From the NCBI GenBank assembly GCA_038239345.1, contig JBBSEX010000009.1:1-64000 (forward strand): a stretch of 64,000 bases of DNA, in the 5' to 3' direction. Position 1 is the stretch's first letter. Each line of letters starts with the position of its first letter. The notes under the pieces were generated by a model. That model was not told the DNA's origin, did not search any database, and saw nothing but the letters and a program-made list of their open reading frames with translations. The position numbers were made by a program, and so were the translations under genes. Shown in pieces: positions 17,501 to 24,895 of this stretch. The DNA is from JBBSEX01 sp038239345 (lineage in GTDB: Bacteria; Acidobacteriota; Terriglobia; Bryobacterales; Bryobacteraceae).

Positions 17501-19172
17501 GCGTCTCCGCCAACAGATTTCGCTCGTTGCCGATATAACTGGTAAGCGACATCACCAGCTCTTCGCGTATCGGGTCGATCGCCGGATTGGTCACCTGCGC
17601 GAAAAGCTGCTTGAAGTAGTGAAACAGCGGCTGCGGTTTATCGGAAAGACAAGCCAGCGGAGTATCGGTACCCATTGACCCGATTGGCTCTTCCCCGTTT
17701 AACGCCATCGGCGTCATCAGAATGCGGATGTCTTCCTCTGTATAGCCGAAGGCCCGCTGGCGCGACAAAATCGTATCATGATCGGTCTCGTAAACGCGCG
17801 GTGGCGCGGGCAGCGCATCCAGGGTTAACTGATTTTGCCTGATCCACTCCGCGTAGGGCTGCCGGCTCCAAAGTTGTTCTTTCAATTCCGCATCGGGAAT
17901 GATGCGTTTCGCCGCCGTATCCACCAGCAACATGCGGCCTGGTTGCAGACGGCCTTTGAATTTCACGTCCTCGGGCTTCACCGGAAGGACACCGGTTTCC
18001 GACGCCATGATGAGTTGATCGTCATGCGTCACCAGATAGCGCGCGGGCCGCAAGCCATTGCGATCGAGTGTCGCGCCAATCACCGTGCCATCCGTAAACG
18101 CCACCGCCGCCGGGCCATCCCAAGGCTCCATCAGCGAGGCATGATATTCGTAAAAAGCTTTCTTGTCTGGATGCATCGTCGTATCGGCGTCCCATGCTTC
18201 AGGCATCAGCATCGCCATTGTGTGGGGCAGACTGCGGCCGGATAACATCAGCAACTCGACGGCATTATCCAGCGCCGCGGAATCGCTTCCGCCAGGCTGA
18301 ATCACTGGAAACAGCTTCTTCATATCGCTGAATCGCGGCGTGGAAAGAACGCTCTGCCGGGCGTACATCCAGTTTGCATTTCCGCGCACAGTATTGATTT
18401 CACCGTTGTGACAGATATATCGATAAGGATGGGCCAACTGCCAAGTTGGAAATGTATTGGTGGAAAAACGTTGATGCACCAGGCACAGCGCCGATATCGT
18501 GTCGGGATCTTTCAGCTCATCGTAAAATTCGGCGATTTGCGGCGCCAATAACAGACCTTTATAAATGATGGTCCGCGCCGAGAGCGAGGGAAGATAAAAG
18601 AACCCCCGATCGCGAATGTTGGAATTGGCAATTTCCGATTCCGCTCGCTTACGGACCACGTAAAGCTTGCGTTCCAATTCATCGGGCGACAGGTTAGCGC
18701 CAGCGCGAATAAAGATCTGCTCGATGTAAGGCTGCGACGCTCGCGCCACCCGTCCGATCGCATCCACGTTGACCGGCGTGTCACGCCATCCGAGTACGCC
18801 GAGGCCCTCCTCTTTCGCGATGCGTTCCAGAATCCCTTCGCACAAAAGCCGCTGTTGTGGTTCCACCGGAAGGAACACCATGCCCACTCCGTACTCGCCG
18901 GGATCCGGCAGCGTGAACCCCAGTTGATGGCATTCCCGGGCGAAGAATTTGTGCGGGATCTGAATCAGAATTCCAGCGCCATCCCCGGTCTCGGAATCGC
19001 AACCGCAGGCACCGCGATGCGCCAGGTTGATGAGAATCTGCAGGCCCTTCAATACGATGTCGTGCGATTGGTGCCCGTTAATATTCACAACGAACCCAAG
19101 CCCGCAGGCATCGTGTTCATTGGCGGGATCATAGAGGCCCTGTGTGTGTGGCAAACCCTGAGGACGATTCAC
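14592..19172 (-). CDS. gltB: Glutamate synthase (NADPH) large subunit
   Basis: A 1526-residue GltB from the GTG at 19172, chosen because AGGAGC lies upstream and the protein then opens a short distance before the catalytic Cys23 (NEHDACGLGF), the N-terminal nucleophile that hydrolyses glutamine. A longer frame reaches 19268 but has no support. Then come the central domain, the FMN barrel with GGTGASPLTSLKHAGIP near 1070, the 3Fe-4S cysteines in CIMMRKCHLNTCPVG, and the C-terminal GXGXG beta-helix (GGRIIVYPP). It produces two glutamates from glutamine and 2-oxoglutarate. A LysR gene diverges from its 5' end, as gltC does from gltAB in Bacillus. Confidence 0.97.
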   Translation of the reverse strand: MNRPQGLPHTQGLYDPANEHDACGLGFVVNINGHQSHDIVLKGLQILINLAHRGACGCDSETGDGAGILIQIPHKFFARECHQLGFTLPDPGEYGVGMVFLPVEPQQRLLCEGILERIAKEEGLGVLGWRDTPVNVDAIGRVARASQPYIEQIFIRAGANLSPDELERKLYVVRKRAESEIANSNIRDRGFFYLPSLSARTIIYKGLLLAPQIAEFYDELKDPDTISALCLVHQRFSTNTFPTWQLAHPYRYICHNGEINTVRGNANWMYARQSVLSTPRFSDMKKLFPVIQPGGSDSAALDNAVELLMLSGRSLPHTMAMLMPEAWDADTTMHPDKKAFYEYHASLMEPWDGPAAVAFTDGTVIGATLDRNGLRPARYLVTHDDQLIMASETGVLPVKPEDVKFKGRLQPGRMLLVDTAAKRIIPDAELKEQLWSRQPYAEWIRQNQLTLDALPAPPRVYETDHDTILSRQRAFGYTEEDIRILMTPMALNGEEPIGSMGTDTPLACLSDKPQPLFHYFKQLFAQVTNPAIDPIREELVMSLTSYIGNERNLLAETPMHCHTLKLNHPLLTNLDLEKLRRVSQGDFLATTLPMLFRVSGGEEELERALAGLCRRASLAIKAGYSLLILSDRGLDEEYAPIPSLLALTAVHNHLVRETTRTQVALIIESGEPREVMHYALLIGYGASAVNPYLAIETLENLALQGNLGDGTTFEKALKNYKKAINKGLLKVFSKMGISTLQSYRGAQIFEAIGLNKALVDKYFTGTSSRIEGIGLDVLAREAGMKHHDAFRQVSESETELETGGQYNYRVRGEYHLFNPLTVSKLQHAVRQSSFETFQQYTELIDNQSKQLCTLRGLMELRMATQPIPLDEVEPASEIVKRFATGAMSYGSISKEAHETLAIAMNRIGGRSNTGEGGEDEDRFPRDANGDWRRSAIKQVASGRFGVTTNYLVNADELQIKVAQGAKPGEGGQLPGHKVDENIARTRHSIPGVGLISPPPHHDIYSIEDLAQLIYDLKNVNPKARISVKLVAEVGVGTVAAGVAKAHADVVLISGHDGGTGASPLTSLKHAGIPWELGLAETQQVLVLNDLRSRIRVQTDGKLQTGRDVVIAALLGAEEFGFSTAPLVSVGCIMMRKCHLNTCPVGIATQDPALRKKFSGQPEDVINFFFYIAEEVRQLMAKMGFRSMDEMVGRVHMIEMRQAVDHWKARGIDLSQILYNPQVPGRVGRRCTMAQDHGLSQALDYKLIDHAMEALESKTPVEFKLPIRNVHRTVGAMLSGEIARRYGSEGLPDNTIRFQFNGSAGQSFGAFLSKGVTLTLEGDANDYVGKGLSGGRIIVYPPRTSTFQPEENILIGNVVLYGATAGEAFFNGMAGERFAVRNSGATAVVEGVGDHGCEYMTKGTVVILGRTGRNFAAGMSGGIAYVLDEDGEFARSLCNQASVDLHTLDDSADIQILRRLISRHFEETGSSRAKWILDQWDRMASKFWKVFPREYKRVLGIARLESPLTLPPIVPFSSVPAAGVLHG

Positions 19173-19287
19173 TTGATTCCTGCTCCTCTCACCTGGAAGT
19201 AGTGGTGAGTATAGCATGCGCCGTTTATCAGCGCTACTCACACTGCTTTGTTGCTTTATTAGTTTCACTTATGTTACATTCGCTCCC

Positions 19288-20202
19288 GTGAGTCTCGATA
19301 GCCTCAAGCTTTTCAAGGATATTGCGGGCAGCAAGAGCGTCAGCCGCGGGGCCGCCCTTAATCAAATGAGCCAATCCGCCGCTAGCCAGTATTTGCAGGA
19401 ATTGGAAAGAAACCTCGATACCGTTCTACTCGACCGTTCCACACGCCCCTTGACCATTACGGCGGGGGGTAAACTTTATCTCGATATGTGCCGCGACGTT
19501 CTCCGCCGCCAGGAAGATTTCCGCGCCGCTCTCGATCGCTTGAAGATCGAAGTGGAGGGAACGGTTCGTGTCGCTGCGATTTACTCCATCGGGATTTCAG
19601 AGATGAGCGAGTTGGAACTCGAATTTTCGCGGCGCTTTCCCGATGCCCGGCTCGAGGTGAAGTATCTCCGGCCGGAGAAAGTGTACGCCTCCGTTCTGGG
19701 TGACGAAGTCGATTTAGGCTTGGTCAGTTATCCCGAAGCAACTCGCGAAATAGAAGTAATTTTCTGGCGCAAGGAAGAAATGGTATTGGCGGCGTCGCCC
19801 TATCACCCCTTGGCCAGCAAAGCTTCCGTGACACCCGAAGAATTGAACGGCGTGGAATTCGTAGGGTTCGATGAGGACCTGCCGATCCGCCGCGAAATCG
19901 ATAACTTTTTGGAAGAGCGCGGCGTCGATGTGCGCGTCACATTTCAGTTCGATAACCTGCAGATGATCAAGGAAGCTGTGGCCATGCGAGCCGGGGTGAG
20001 CATTATGCCGGCGCGCATCATGCAAAGCGAAATCGCCCAGGGGCGGCTGGTGGCGGTGAAGATTGCCGGACCTGAACTCTATCGTCCGCTAGGAATTATT
20101 TTTCGCCGGAAAAAACGGTTCCATCGTGTAGCGCAAGCTTTTCTCGACCTGCTCCAGGAGAAACCACAAGTCGAAACGATACTGCTCTCGCCTCCCGCTT
20201 GA
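19288..20202 (+). CDS. LysR-family transcriptional regulator
   Basis: A 304-residue LysR regulator from GTG 19288. The winged HTH occupies about 1-60 (SLKLFKDIAGSKSVSRGAAL, then MSQSAASQYLQELE) and the effector domain about 88-295 (GTVRVAAIYSIG onward). An upstream ATG at 19216 would add 24 hydrophobic residues that do not belong to the family, so I reject it. The GTG has no obvious ribosome site and may be leaderless or weakly translated. The gene is divergent from gltBD with 115 nt between starts, so control of glutamate synthase is a reasonable inference by analogy with GltC; the effector is unknown. Confidence 0.88.
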   Translation: MSLDSLKLFKDIAGSKSVSRGAALNQMSQSAASQYLQELERNLDTVLLDRSTRPLTITAGGKLYLDMCRDVLRRQEDFRAALDRLKIEVEGTVRVAAIYSIGISEMSELELEFSRRFPDARLEVKYLRPEKVYASVLGDEVDLGLVSYPEATREIEVIFWRKEEMVLAASPYHPLASKASVTPEELNGVEFVGFDEDLPIRREIDNFLEERGVDVRVTFQFDNLQMIKEAVAMRAGVSIMPARIMQSEIAQGRLVAVKIAGPELYRPLGIIFRRKKRFHRVAQAFLDLLQEKPQVETILLSPPA

Positions 20203-20206
20203 CCCA

Positions 20207-21403
20207 TCAATTGGGCTCGGTACGGGAGCGGCGACTCAGCGCGATCCATAATCCCATCGCCGCCACGGCCGAGGCCCACAGCGCCCAGGTGGATAAAAGC
20301 CGTTGCCCGATGAGGAATCCGGCAATTGGCGGCGCAATGATACCCGACATCGACGTGAACGATTGCGTCAGCCCGACGACAACACCCTGCTCATTCCGAT
20401 TTGCTTTCTGCGTAATCAGACTTGTCAGCGAAGGACGCAATGCGCCGCCCATCGCCGAGATCGTGCTGACAACGACGAGTGCCGGCACGCTGCGGGCTAG
20501 CGCCAATCCGGCATACCCGATTACCGACGTCATAAAGCCGAAACGCACCAGACTCTGCTCGCCGAAGCGCTTCACTAAACGCTTCAGCAGAAATCCTTGC
20601 ATGATCACGCCAAGAAATCCGACGTAGGCGAAAGCGTACCCCACCTGCTTCGGACCAAACGGCCGGCCATCCCATGTGAACCGGCGCTCGGCAAACAAGG
20701 CGAACCCTGAAGTGAATGTCGCGAAAGAAAACACGAATGCCAGGAATTGCCACAGCAACGGAGCCAAACCGGGGCGCTGAAAATACTGACCGTAGGCACC
20801 CCAGTCGAGAATCGCCAGACGCCGTCCACCGGGACCGGGATCGTCGTCATGCCCGTGGGGCTTCGTGGATGGCAGCAGAAAATAGGTTGCCAGAATGCTG
20901 GTCAACGACAATCCCGCGGCGGCGAATACCGGATATTGATAACCGAACTGCGAGAGAAATCCCGAGATGCCCGGCCCAATCAGAAATCCTAAGCCGAAGG
21001 CAATGCCAATTACACCGAAAGACTGCGCGCGCTCTTCCGGTTTCGTGATGTCGGCGATATAGGCCTGGGCCAGCGACAAATTGCCTGCCGTGATTCCATC
21101 GATGATCCGCGACAGGAATATCAACCACAGCGAGTTCGCGAAGGCCAGCACCAGAAATCCGGCGAAGGTTCCCATCTGGCTCACCAGGAGCAATGGACGC
21201 CGGCCGGTCTTATCGGACAGGCGGCCGAGCAATGGCGCCGCTATCAATTGGCAGGCCGCGTAGGTAGCCACCAATAATCCGACGACGGTGGGAGTCGCCC
21301 CATAGCGCTCGGCATAGAACGGTAGCAATGGCAGGATGATCGTCAAACCTAAAACGTCCACGGCAACGATGAGAAAGATGGGGAGCAGCGGCGAGGATCG
21401 CAA
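20207..21403 (-). CDS. MFS transporter, Tet/DHA1-like
   Basis: A 398-residue major facilitator protein with about 12 membrane helices. The opening (FLIVAVDVLGLTIILPLLPF), the loop 2-3 motif GRLSDKTGRRPLLL and the motif C-like LGFLIGPGISGFL are characteristic of drug:proton antiporters of the TetA/DHA1 group. It probably exports a small molecule with proton uptake; substrate and resistance phenotype cannot be inferred. The start is TTG at 21403. It is convergent with the LysR gene, 4 nt apart, and shows no link to nitrogen genes. Confidence 0.9.
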   Translation of the reverse strand: MRSSPLLPIFLIVAVDVLGLTIILPLLPFYAERYGATPTVVGLLVATYAACQLIAAPLLGRLSDKTGRRPLLLVSQMGTFAGFLVLAFANSLWLIFLSRIIDGITAGNLSLAQAYIADITKPEERAQSFGVIGIAFGLGFLIGPGISGFLSQFGYQYPVFAAAGLSLTSILATYFLLPSTKPHGHDDDPGPGGRRLAILDWGAYGQYFQRPGLAPLLWQFLAFVFSFATFTSGFALFAERRFTWDGRPFGPKQVGYAFAYVGFLGVIMQGFLLKRLVKRFGEQSLVRFGFMTSVIGYAGLALARSVPALVVVSTISAMGGALRPSLTSLITQKANRNEQGVVVGLTQSFTSMSGIIAPPIAGFLIGQRLLSTWALWASAVAAMGLWIALSRRSRTEPN

Positions 21404-21497
21404 GAAACCATCATCCCAAAGATGAGCCTACCGGCGAGGGAACTTTCGCTAGCGGAATTTCGTAAACTGCTGCAGACTGGATCCGGGAGGCAGACCA

Positions 21498-22013
21498 ATG
21501 ATTGTCGCCGATGTGCTGCTTTGGTTTCTGGTAATCACCGGGACCTATCTAATTTTCATCAGTTACTGGCTGGCATCGCGCGCCCTGTTTGAAGGGTTCG
21601 TCGAAAATTGCCGCCAACGGATTGAGACCCATCCGGTGAGGCAGGCGGTGCTGGGCCTGACCATCGCCCTGCCAACCATCTTGCTTGGATTGGCACTACT
21701 GAACGGGCCGAATCCGGCGATGAAACTTCTTGGCGCGACTGTGATTCTGGCGTTAATACTCGCGGGCCTGATCGGATCCACCGGACTCGCCGCGCAAGTT
21801 GGCGCCGGGCTCCCTTCTCCGCGGGATTTGAGCCAACCTTGGCGCAGGGTCCTCCGCGGCGGCGCTGTTTTAGGGCTGACCTTCGTATTCCCCATCCTGG
21901 GCTGGTTTGTCATTCTGCCTCTGGCGCTGCTGATGGGAATTGGCGCGGCTTGGAGATCGGTCAGAAAAACGGTGCCGGTACCGGTTAACCACTGGGTTCC
22001 CGCCGGAAACTGA
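21498..22013 (+). CDS. Small integral membrane protein, function unknown
   Basis: A 171-residue protein with four probable membrane helices at about 4-24, 48-68, 74-98 and 122-148 and a basic loop around 106-120 (SPRDLSQPWRRVLRG). No family is recognised with confidence. It ends 4 nt before the DUF1800 lipoprotein gene and may be co-transcribed with the DUF1800/DUF1501 pair. Confidence 0.7.
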   Translation: MIVADVLLWFLVITGTYLIFISYWLASRALFEGFVENCRQRIETHPVRQAVLGLTIALPTILLGLALLNGPNPAMKLLGATVILALILAGLIGSTGLAAQVGAGLPSPRDLSQPWRRVLRGGAVLGLTFVFPILGWFVILPLALLMGIGAAWRSVRKTVPVPVNHWVPAGN

Positions 22014-22017
22014 AGTT

Positions 22018-23442
22018 ATGAAAATCACCCGCAAGCAATTCCTGTGCACCGGCGCGGGCCTGACACTTAGCGGTTGCACCCTCGATTTACGTCCTGGAAT
22101 TCACGGACCGGCACCCGATGCGGAACCGGTCGCGACTCCCTCTCTGCCTACCGTCGATTGGGCATCGCATTTACAAGACCGGCTTAGCTTCGGTCCACGC
22201 GGCGGAGAATACGGACGCATTCTTTCGCTGGGCGGCGCGGCTTACATTGATGAACAACTGCACCCGGAAACGATCGACGATAGCGCGCTCAATCGCTCTA
22301 TACGGCGCATCGAATGCATCCATGAACCGCTGGGGGAACTCTTCGAATATAAACAGGATTACCTGTTGGCCGCAGCCACGCGGGCCACTATCCTCCGCGC
22401 GGTGTGGTCAAAACGTCAACTGCTGGAGCGCATGGTCCATTTCTGGACGGATCATTTCAATATCGATGCGTCGAAGGGCGATTGCAAATGGCTAAAAGTC
22501 GCCGACGATCGCGATGTGATTCGCAAGAATGCCTTGGGTAGCTTTCCCGCGCTTTTACGCGCCAGCGCGTTGAGTCCGGCGATGCTCTGGTATTTGGATG
22601 GACGCGTGAATCGCAAGCAACAAAGTAATGATAAACCCAACGAAAATTACGCTAGGGAATTGCTGGAATTGCATACCGTGGGCGTTCACGGCGGCTACAC
22701 GCAGCAGGACGTAATGGAAACCGCGCGATGTCTAACGGGCTGGAATGTCCGGTCCGGCAAAGAGTTGCGAAAGGGACGCGTCGAGTTCCACGCCGAGTTG
22801 CACGATGACGGACGGAAAGTGGTGCTCGGCCATGAAATTCCCGCCGGTTTGGGTGACGGCGAAATTGATTTCTTGCTGGATATCCTCAGCCTGCACCCGT
22901 CGACGGCGCGTCACATCGCGGAGAAACTCTGTCGCCGGTTTATTGCCGACGAGCCACCGGAATCGGCCGTAGCCATAATCGCCGCGACGTTCGTGGAGCA
23001 TAAAGGCGAAATCAAACCAGTTCTACGCCGGCTGTTCACGATGCCCGAGTTCCTGGGCGCCCAGCGTACGAAATGCAAGAGGCCCTTTGAGTTTCTGGTC
23101 TCGGCTCTGCGGGCGACGAACGCCGAAACCGATGGTGGACCTGGCCTAACCGATTACCTCTTACGCATGGGTCATGCGCCGTTTCAATATCCGACTCCGG
23201 AAGGCTATTCCGACCATGCCGCGCCGTGGATGGGCACCTTGCTGTGGCGCTGGCGTTTCGCGATGGCGCTTTCATCCAACGCTATTCCAGGGACGCGAAT
23301 CGATCTCGCGCCCTTTCGGGACGATCGGCTGATAGCCCACGTGTTGGGGCGGGTTCCTACGTCTGGTGAATTCGCCAGCTATCGCCGCAGCGGCAATAAT
23401 CTGGCCCTGTTGCTGGCATCGCCCGAGTTTCAACGCTGCTGA
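22018..23442 (+). CDS. DUF1800-family lipoprotein
   Basis: A 474-residue protein of the DUF1800 family. ATG 22018 gives a lipoprotein signal ending LTLSGC with Cys20, so it should be lipid-anchored. Family hallmarks are visible: ATRATILRAVWSKRQLLERMVHFWTDHFNI in pieces around 120-150, NYARELLELHTVGVHGGYT near 217, and ETARCLTGW. Function in the family is unknown. DUF1800 genes nearly always sit directly beside a DUF1501 gene, as here (2 nt gap), in Planctomycetes, Acidobacteria and Proteobacteria, which suggests the products act together in the envelope. Confidence 0.9.
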   Translation: MKITRKQFLCTGAGLTLSGCTLDLRPGIHGPAPDAEPVATPSLPTVDWASHLQDRLSFGPRGGEYGRILSLGGAAYIDEQLHPETIDDSALNRSIRRIECIHEPLGELFEYKQDYLLAAATRATILRAVWSKRQLLERMVHFWTDHFNIDASKGDCKWLKVADDRDVIRKNALGSFPALLRASALSPAMLWYLDGRVNRKQQSNDKPNENYARELLELHTVGVHGGYTQQDVMETARCLTGWNVRSGKELRKGRVEFHAELHDDGRKVVLGHEIPAGLGDGEIDFLLDILSLHPSTARHIAEKLCRRFIADEPPESAVAIIAATFVEHKGEIKPVLRRLFTMPEFLGAQRTKCKRPFEFLVSALRATNAETDGGPGLTDYLLRMGHAPFQYPTPEGYSDHAAPWMGTLLWRWRFAMALSSNAIPGTRIDLAPFRDDRLIAHVLGRVPTSGEFASYRRSGNNLALLLASPEFQRC

Positions 23443-23444
23443 TT

Positions 23445-24566
23445 ATGGAAAATCCACGCGCAGTTATCAGCGGGAATGGCGATGCGACGCAAACGCTGGT
23501 CGTCGTTTTCCTGCGTGGCGCGGCCGACGGACTTACGCTTGTTCCGCCTACTGAAGACGACAATTATCATCGCAGCCGCCCCAGCCTTGGCGTCGCAAAG
23601 TCGGCGGGCATCCCACTGGACGGAATTCTTGCTTTGCATCCGCTTCTGGCGTCGCTGAAACCTATCTACGATGCGGGGCATCTGGCGATCGTTCACGCCG
23701 CCGGATCTGAAGACGATTCCCGTTCCCACTTCGATGCCCAGGATTTTATGGAACACGGCGGCGGCGCGGCAGGCGGATGGCTGGGACGATTTCTGCGGGT
23801 TCGGCAACGGCCCGCCCAAAGTCCTCTCTCGGCGATCGCCCTCGGCAGTAAATTTCCCGAGTGCCTGCGCGGCGCTCCCAGCGTAACCGTCATGCGATCG
23901 CTAGCCGACTTCCGTCTTGGGCCCAATAGCGCCAACATTCCCGAAGAACTCGGCCGTCTTTACGCCGCCGAGCATGACCTGCTGGCCGGCGCGGGCCGCG
24001 ATACGCTCCGTGCTCTTTCGCGTATTGAGAGTCTGCAATCCAGCGTTTATAGACCGGAGCGGGGCGCGAAATATGGCGCCGATGGATTCTCGCTCGGCCT
24101 GCAACAAACCGCCCAATTGATTAAAGCGCGCGTCGGCCTGGAAGCGGTCTCGCTAGATCTGGAAGGCTGGGATTCGCACTTCACCCAAAGCAACATTATG
24201 GATCCGCTAATGGTTCGCCTCGCCCAGGGGCTTTCGGCTTTTGCCACCGATCTTGGGCCCGCTCTCGATCAGACCACAGTTGTCGTCATGACCGAATTTG
24301 GCCGTCGCGTTCAGGAGAATTCCTCTTTTGGCACCGATCATGGCCGCGGGGGCGTCATGTTCCTCTTGGGTGGTGGCGTGCGTGGTGGGCGGGTGATCGG
24401 AAAATGGCCGGGGCTCTCGTCTGACTTGCTCACCGGCCCGGGCGACCTGGACGTCATCCATAATTATCGCGACGTGTTAAGCCCAATCCTCGAGCGAAGC
24501 GGGGCGTCTGGAAGGCTCGATAAAATCTTTCCGGATTTCGTTGTTAAACCCCTGCCAGTCTTCTGA
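23445..24566 (+). CDS. DUF1501-family protein
   Basis: A 373-residue DUF1501 protein, a sulfatase/alkaline-phosphatase-like fold. Visible blocks: VVVFLRGAADGLTLVPPTED near 20, HAAGSEDDSRSHFDAQDFM near 85, DLEGWDSHF near 230 and VVVMTEFGRRVQENSSFGTDHG near 275, with a GGGVRGGRVIGKWPG stretch. Most relatives carry a Tat signal; this one starts directly with the mature part (MENPRAVISGNGD) and may depend on its DUF1800 partner for location or be cytoplasmic. Substrate unknown. Confidence 0.9.
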   Translation: MENPRAVISGNGDATQTLVVVFLRGAADGLTLVPPTEDDNYHRSRPSLGVAKSAGIPLDGILALHPLLASLKPIYDAGHLAIVHAAGSEDDSRSHFDAQDFMEHGGGAAGGWLGRFLRVRQRPAQSPLSAIALGSKFPECLRGAPSVTVMRSLADFRLGPNSANIPEELGRLYAAEHDLLAGAGRDTLRALSRIESLQSSVYRPERGAKYGADGFSLGLQQTAQLIKARVGLEAVSLDLEGWDSHFTQSNIMDPLMVRLAQGLSAFATDLGPALDQTTVVVMTEFGRRVQENSSFGTDHGRGGVMFLLGGGVRGGRVIGKWPGLSSDLLTGPGDLDVIHNYRDVLSPILERSGASGRLDKIFPDFVVKPLPVF

Positions 24567-24895
24567 AGTGTACAGCAAAATACATACCTAGCGTAAGTGA
24601 CCTACAAAGTCACCTACGCCCAGACATCAGTTAGTGCAAATCTGGTAACAGTGCTCGCCTTGTCACACGAGCAGGAATCCCTCAACCCTCTACGACTCGA
24701 ACCAGAAAAATTCGTCTTTGTAGCGTTTAGACCTTGGCGCACTCACGCGATTGTGATAATCTCTGTCAAAGTCTTTTTGCGGGCGTTAAATCATGTTAAG
24801 GTTTTCACTCGCGGAATACATCGTTGGGGTCTAGCTCATCCGGCGTCTCCGAGTCGCGCACCGGATTTCGGGCTTTTAGCACGAAAGGATGATCA
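24567..24895 (+). promoter_or_regulatory. Intergenic region upstream of the TonB receptor, with an inverted repeat
   Basis: These 329 nt hold no gene. At 24591-24619 there is an inverted repeat with 11-bp arms, GCGTAAGTGAC and GTCACCTACGC, 7 nt apart and 10 of 11 matched; it lacks a T-run, so it could be an operator or a weak terminator for the DUF1501 gene. A possible promoter is TTGGCG (24734) with GATAAT (24755), spacer 15, which is short. GAAAGGATG precedes the receptor ATG. Confidence 0.4.

Noticed and set aside
19216..19287. Upstream ATG extension of the LysR gene
   Set aside because: Adds 24 hydrophobic residues before the HTH that the family lacks.
24694..24703. tRNA T-loop-like sequence (reverse of GGTTCGAGTC)
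   Set aside because: No acceptor, anticodon or D arm can be built around it on either strand.
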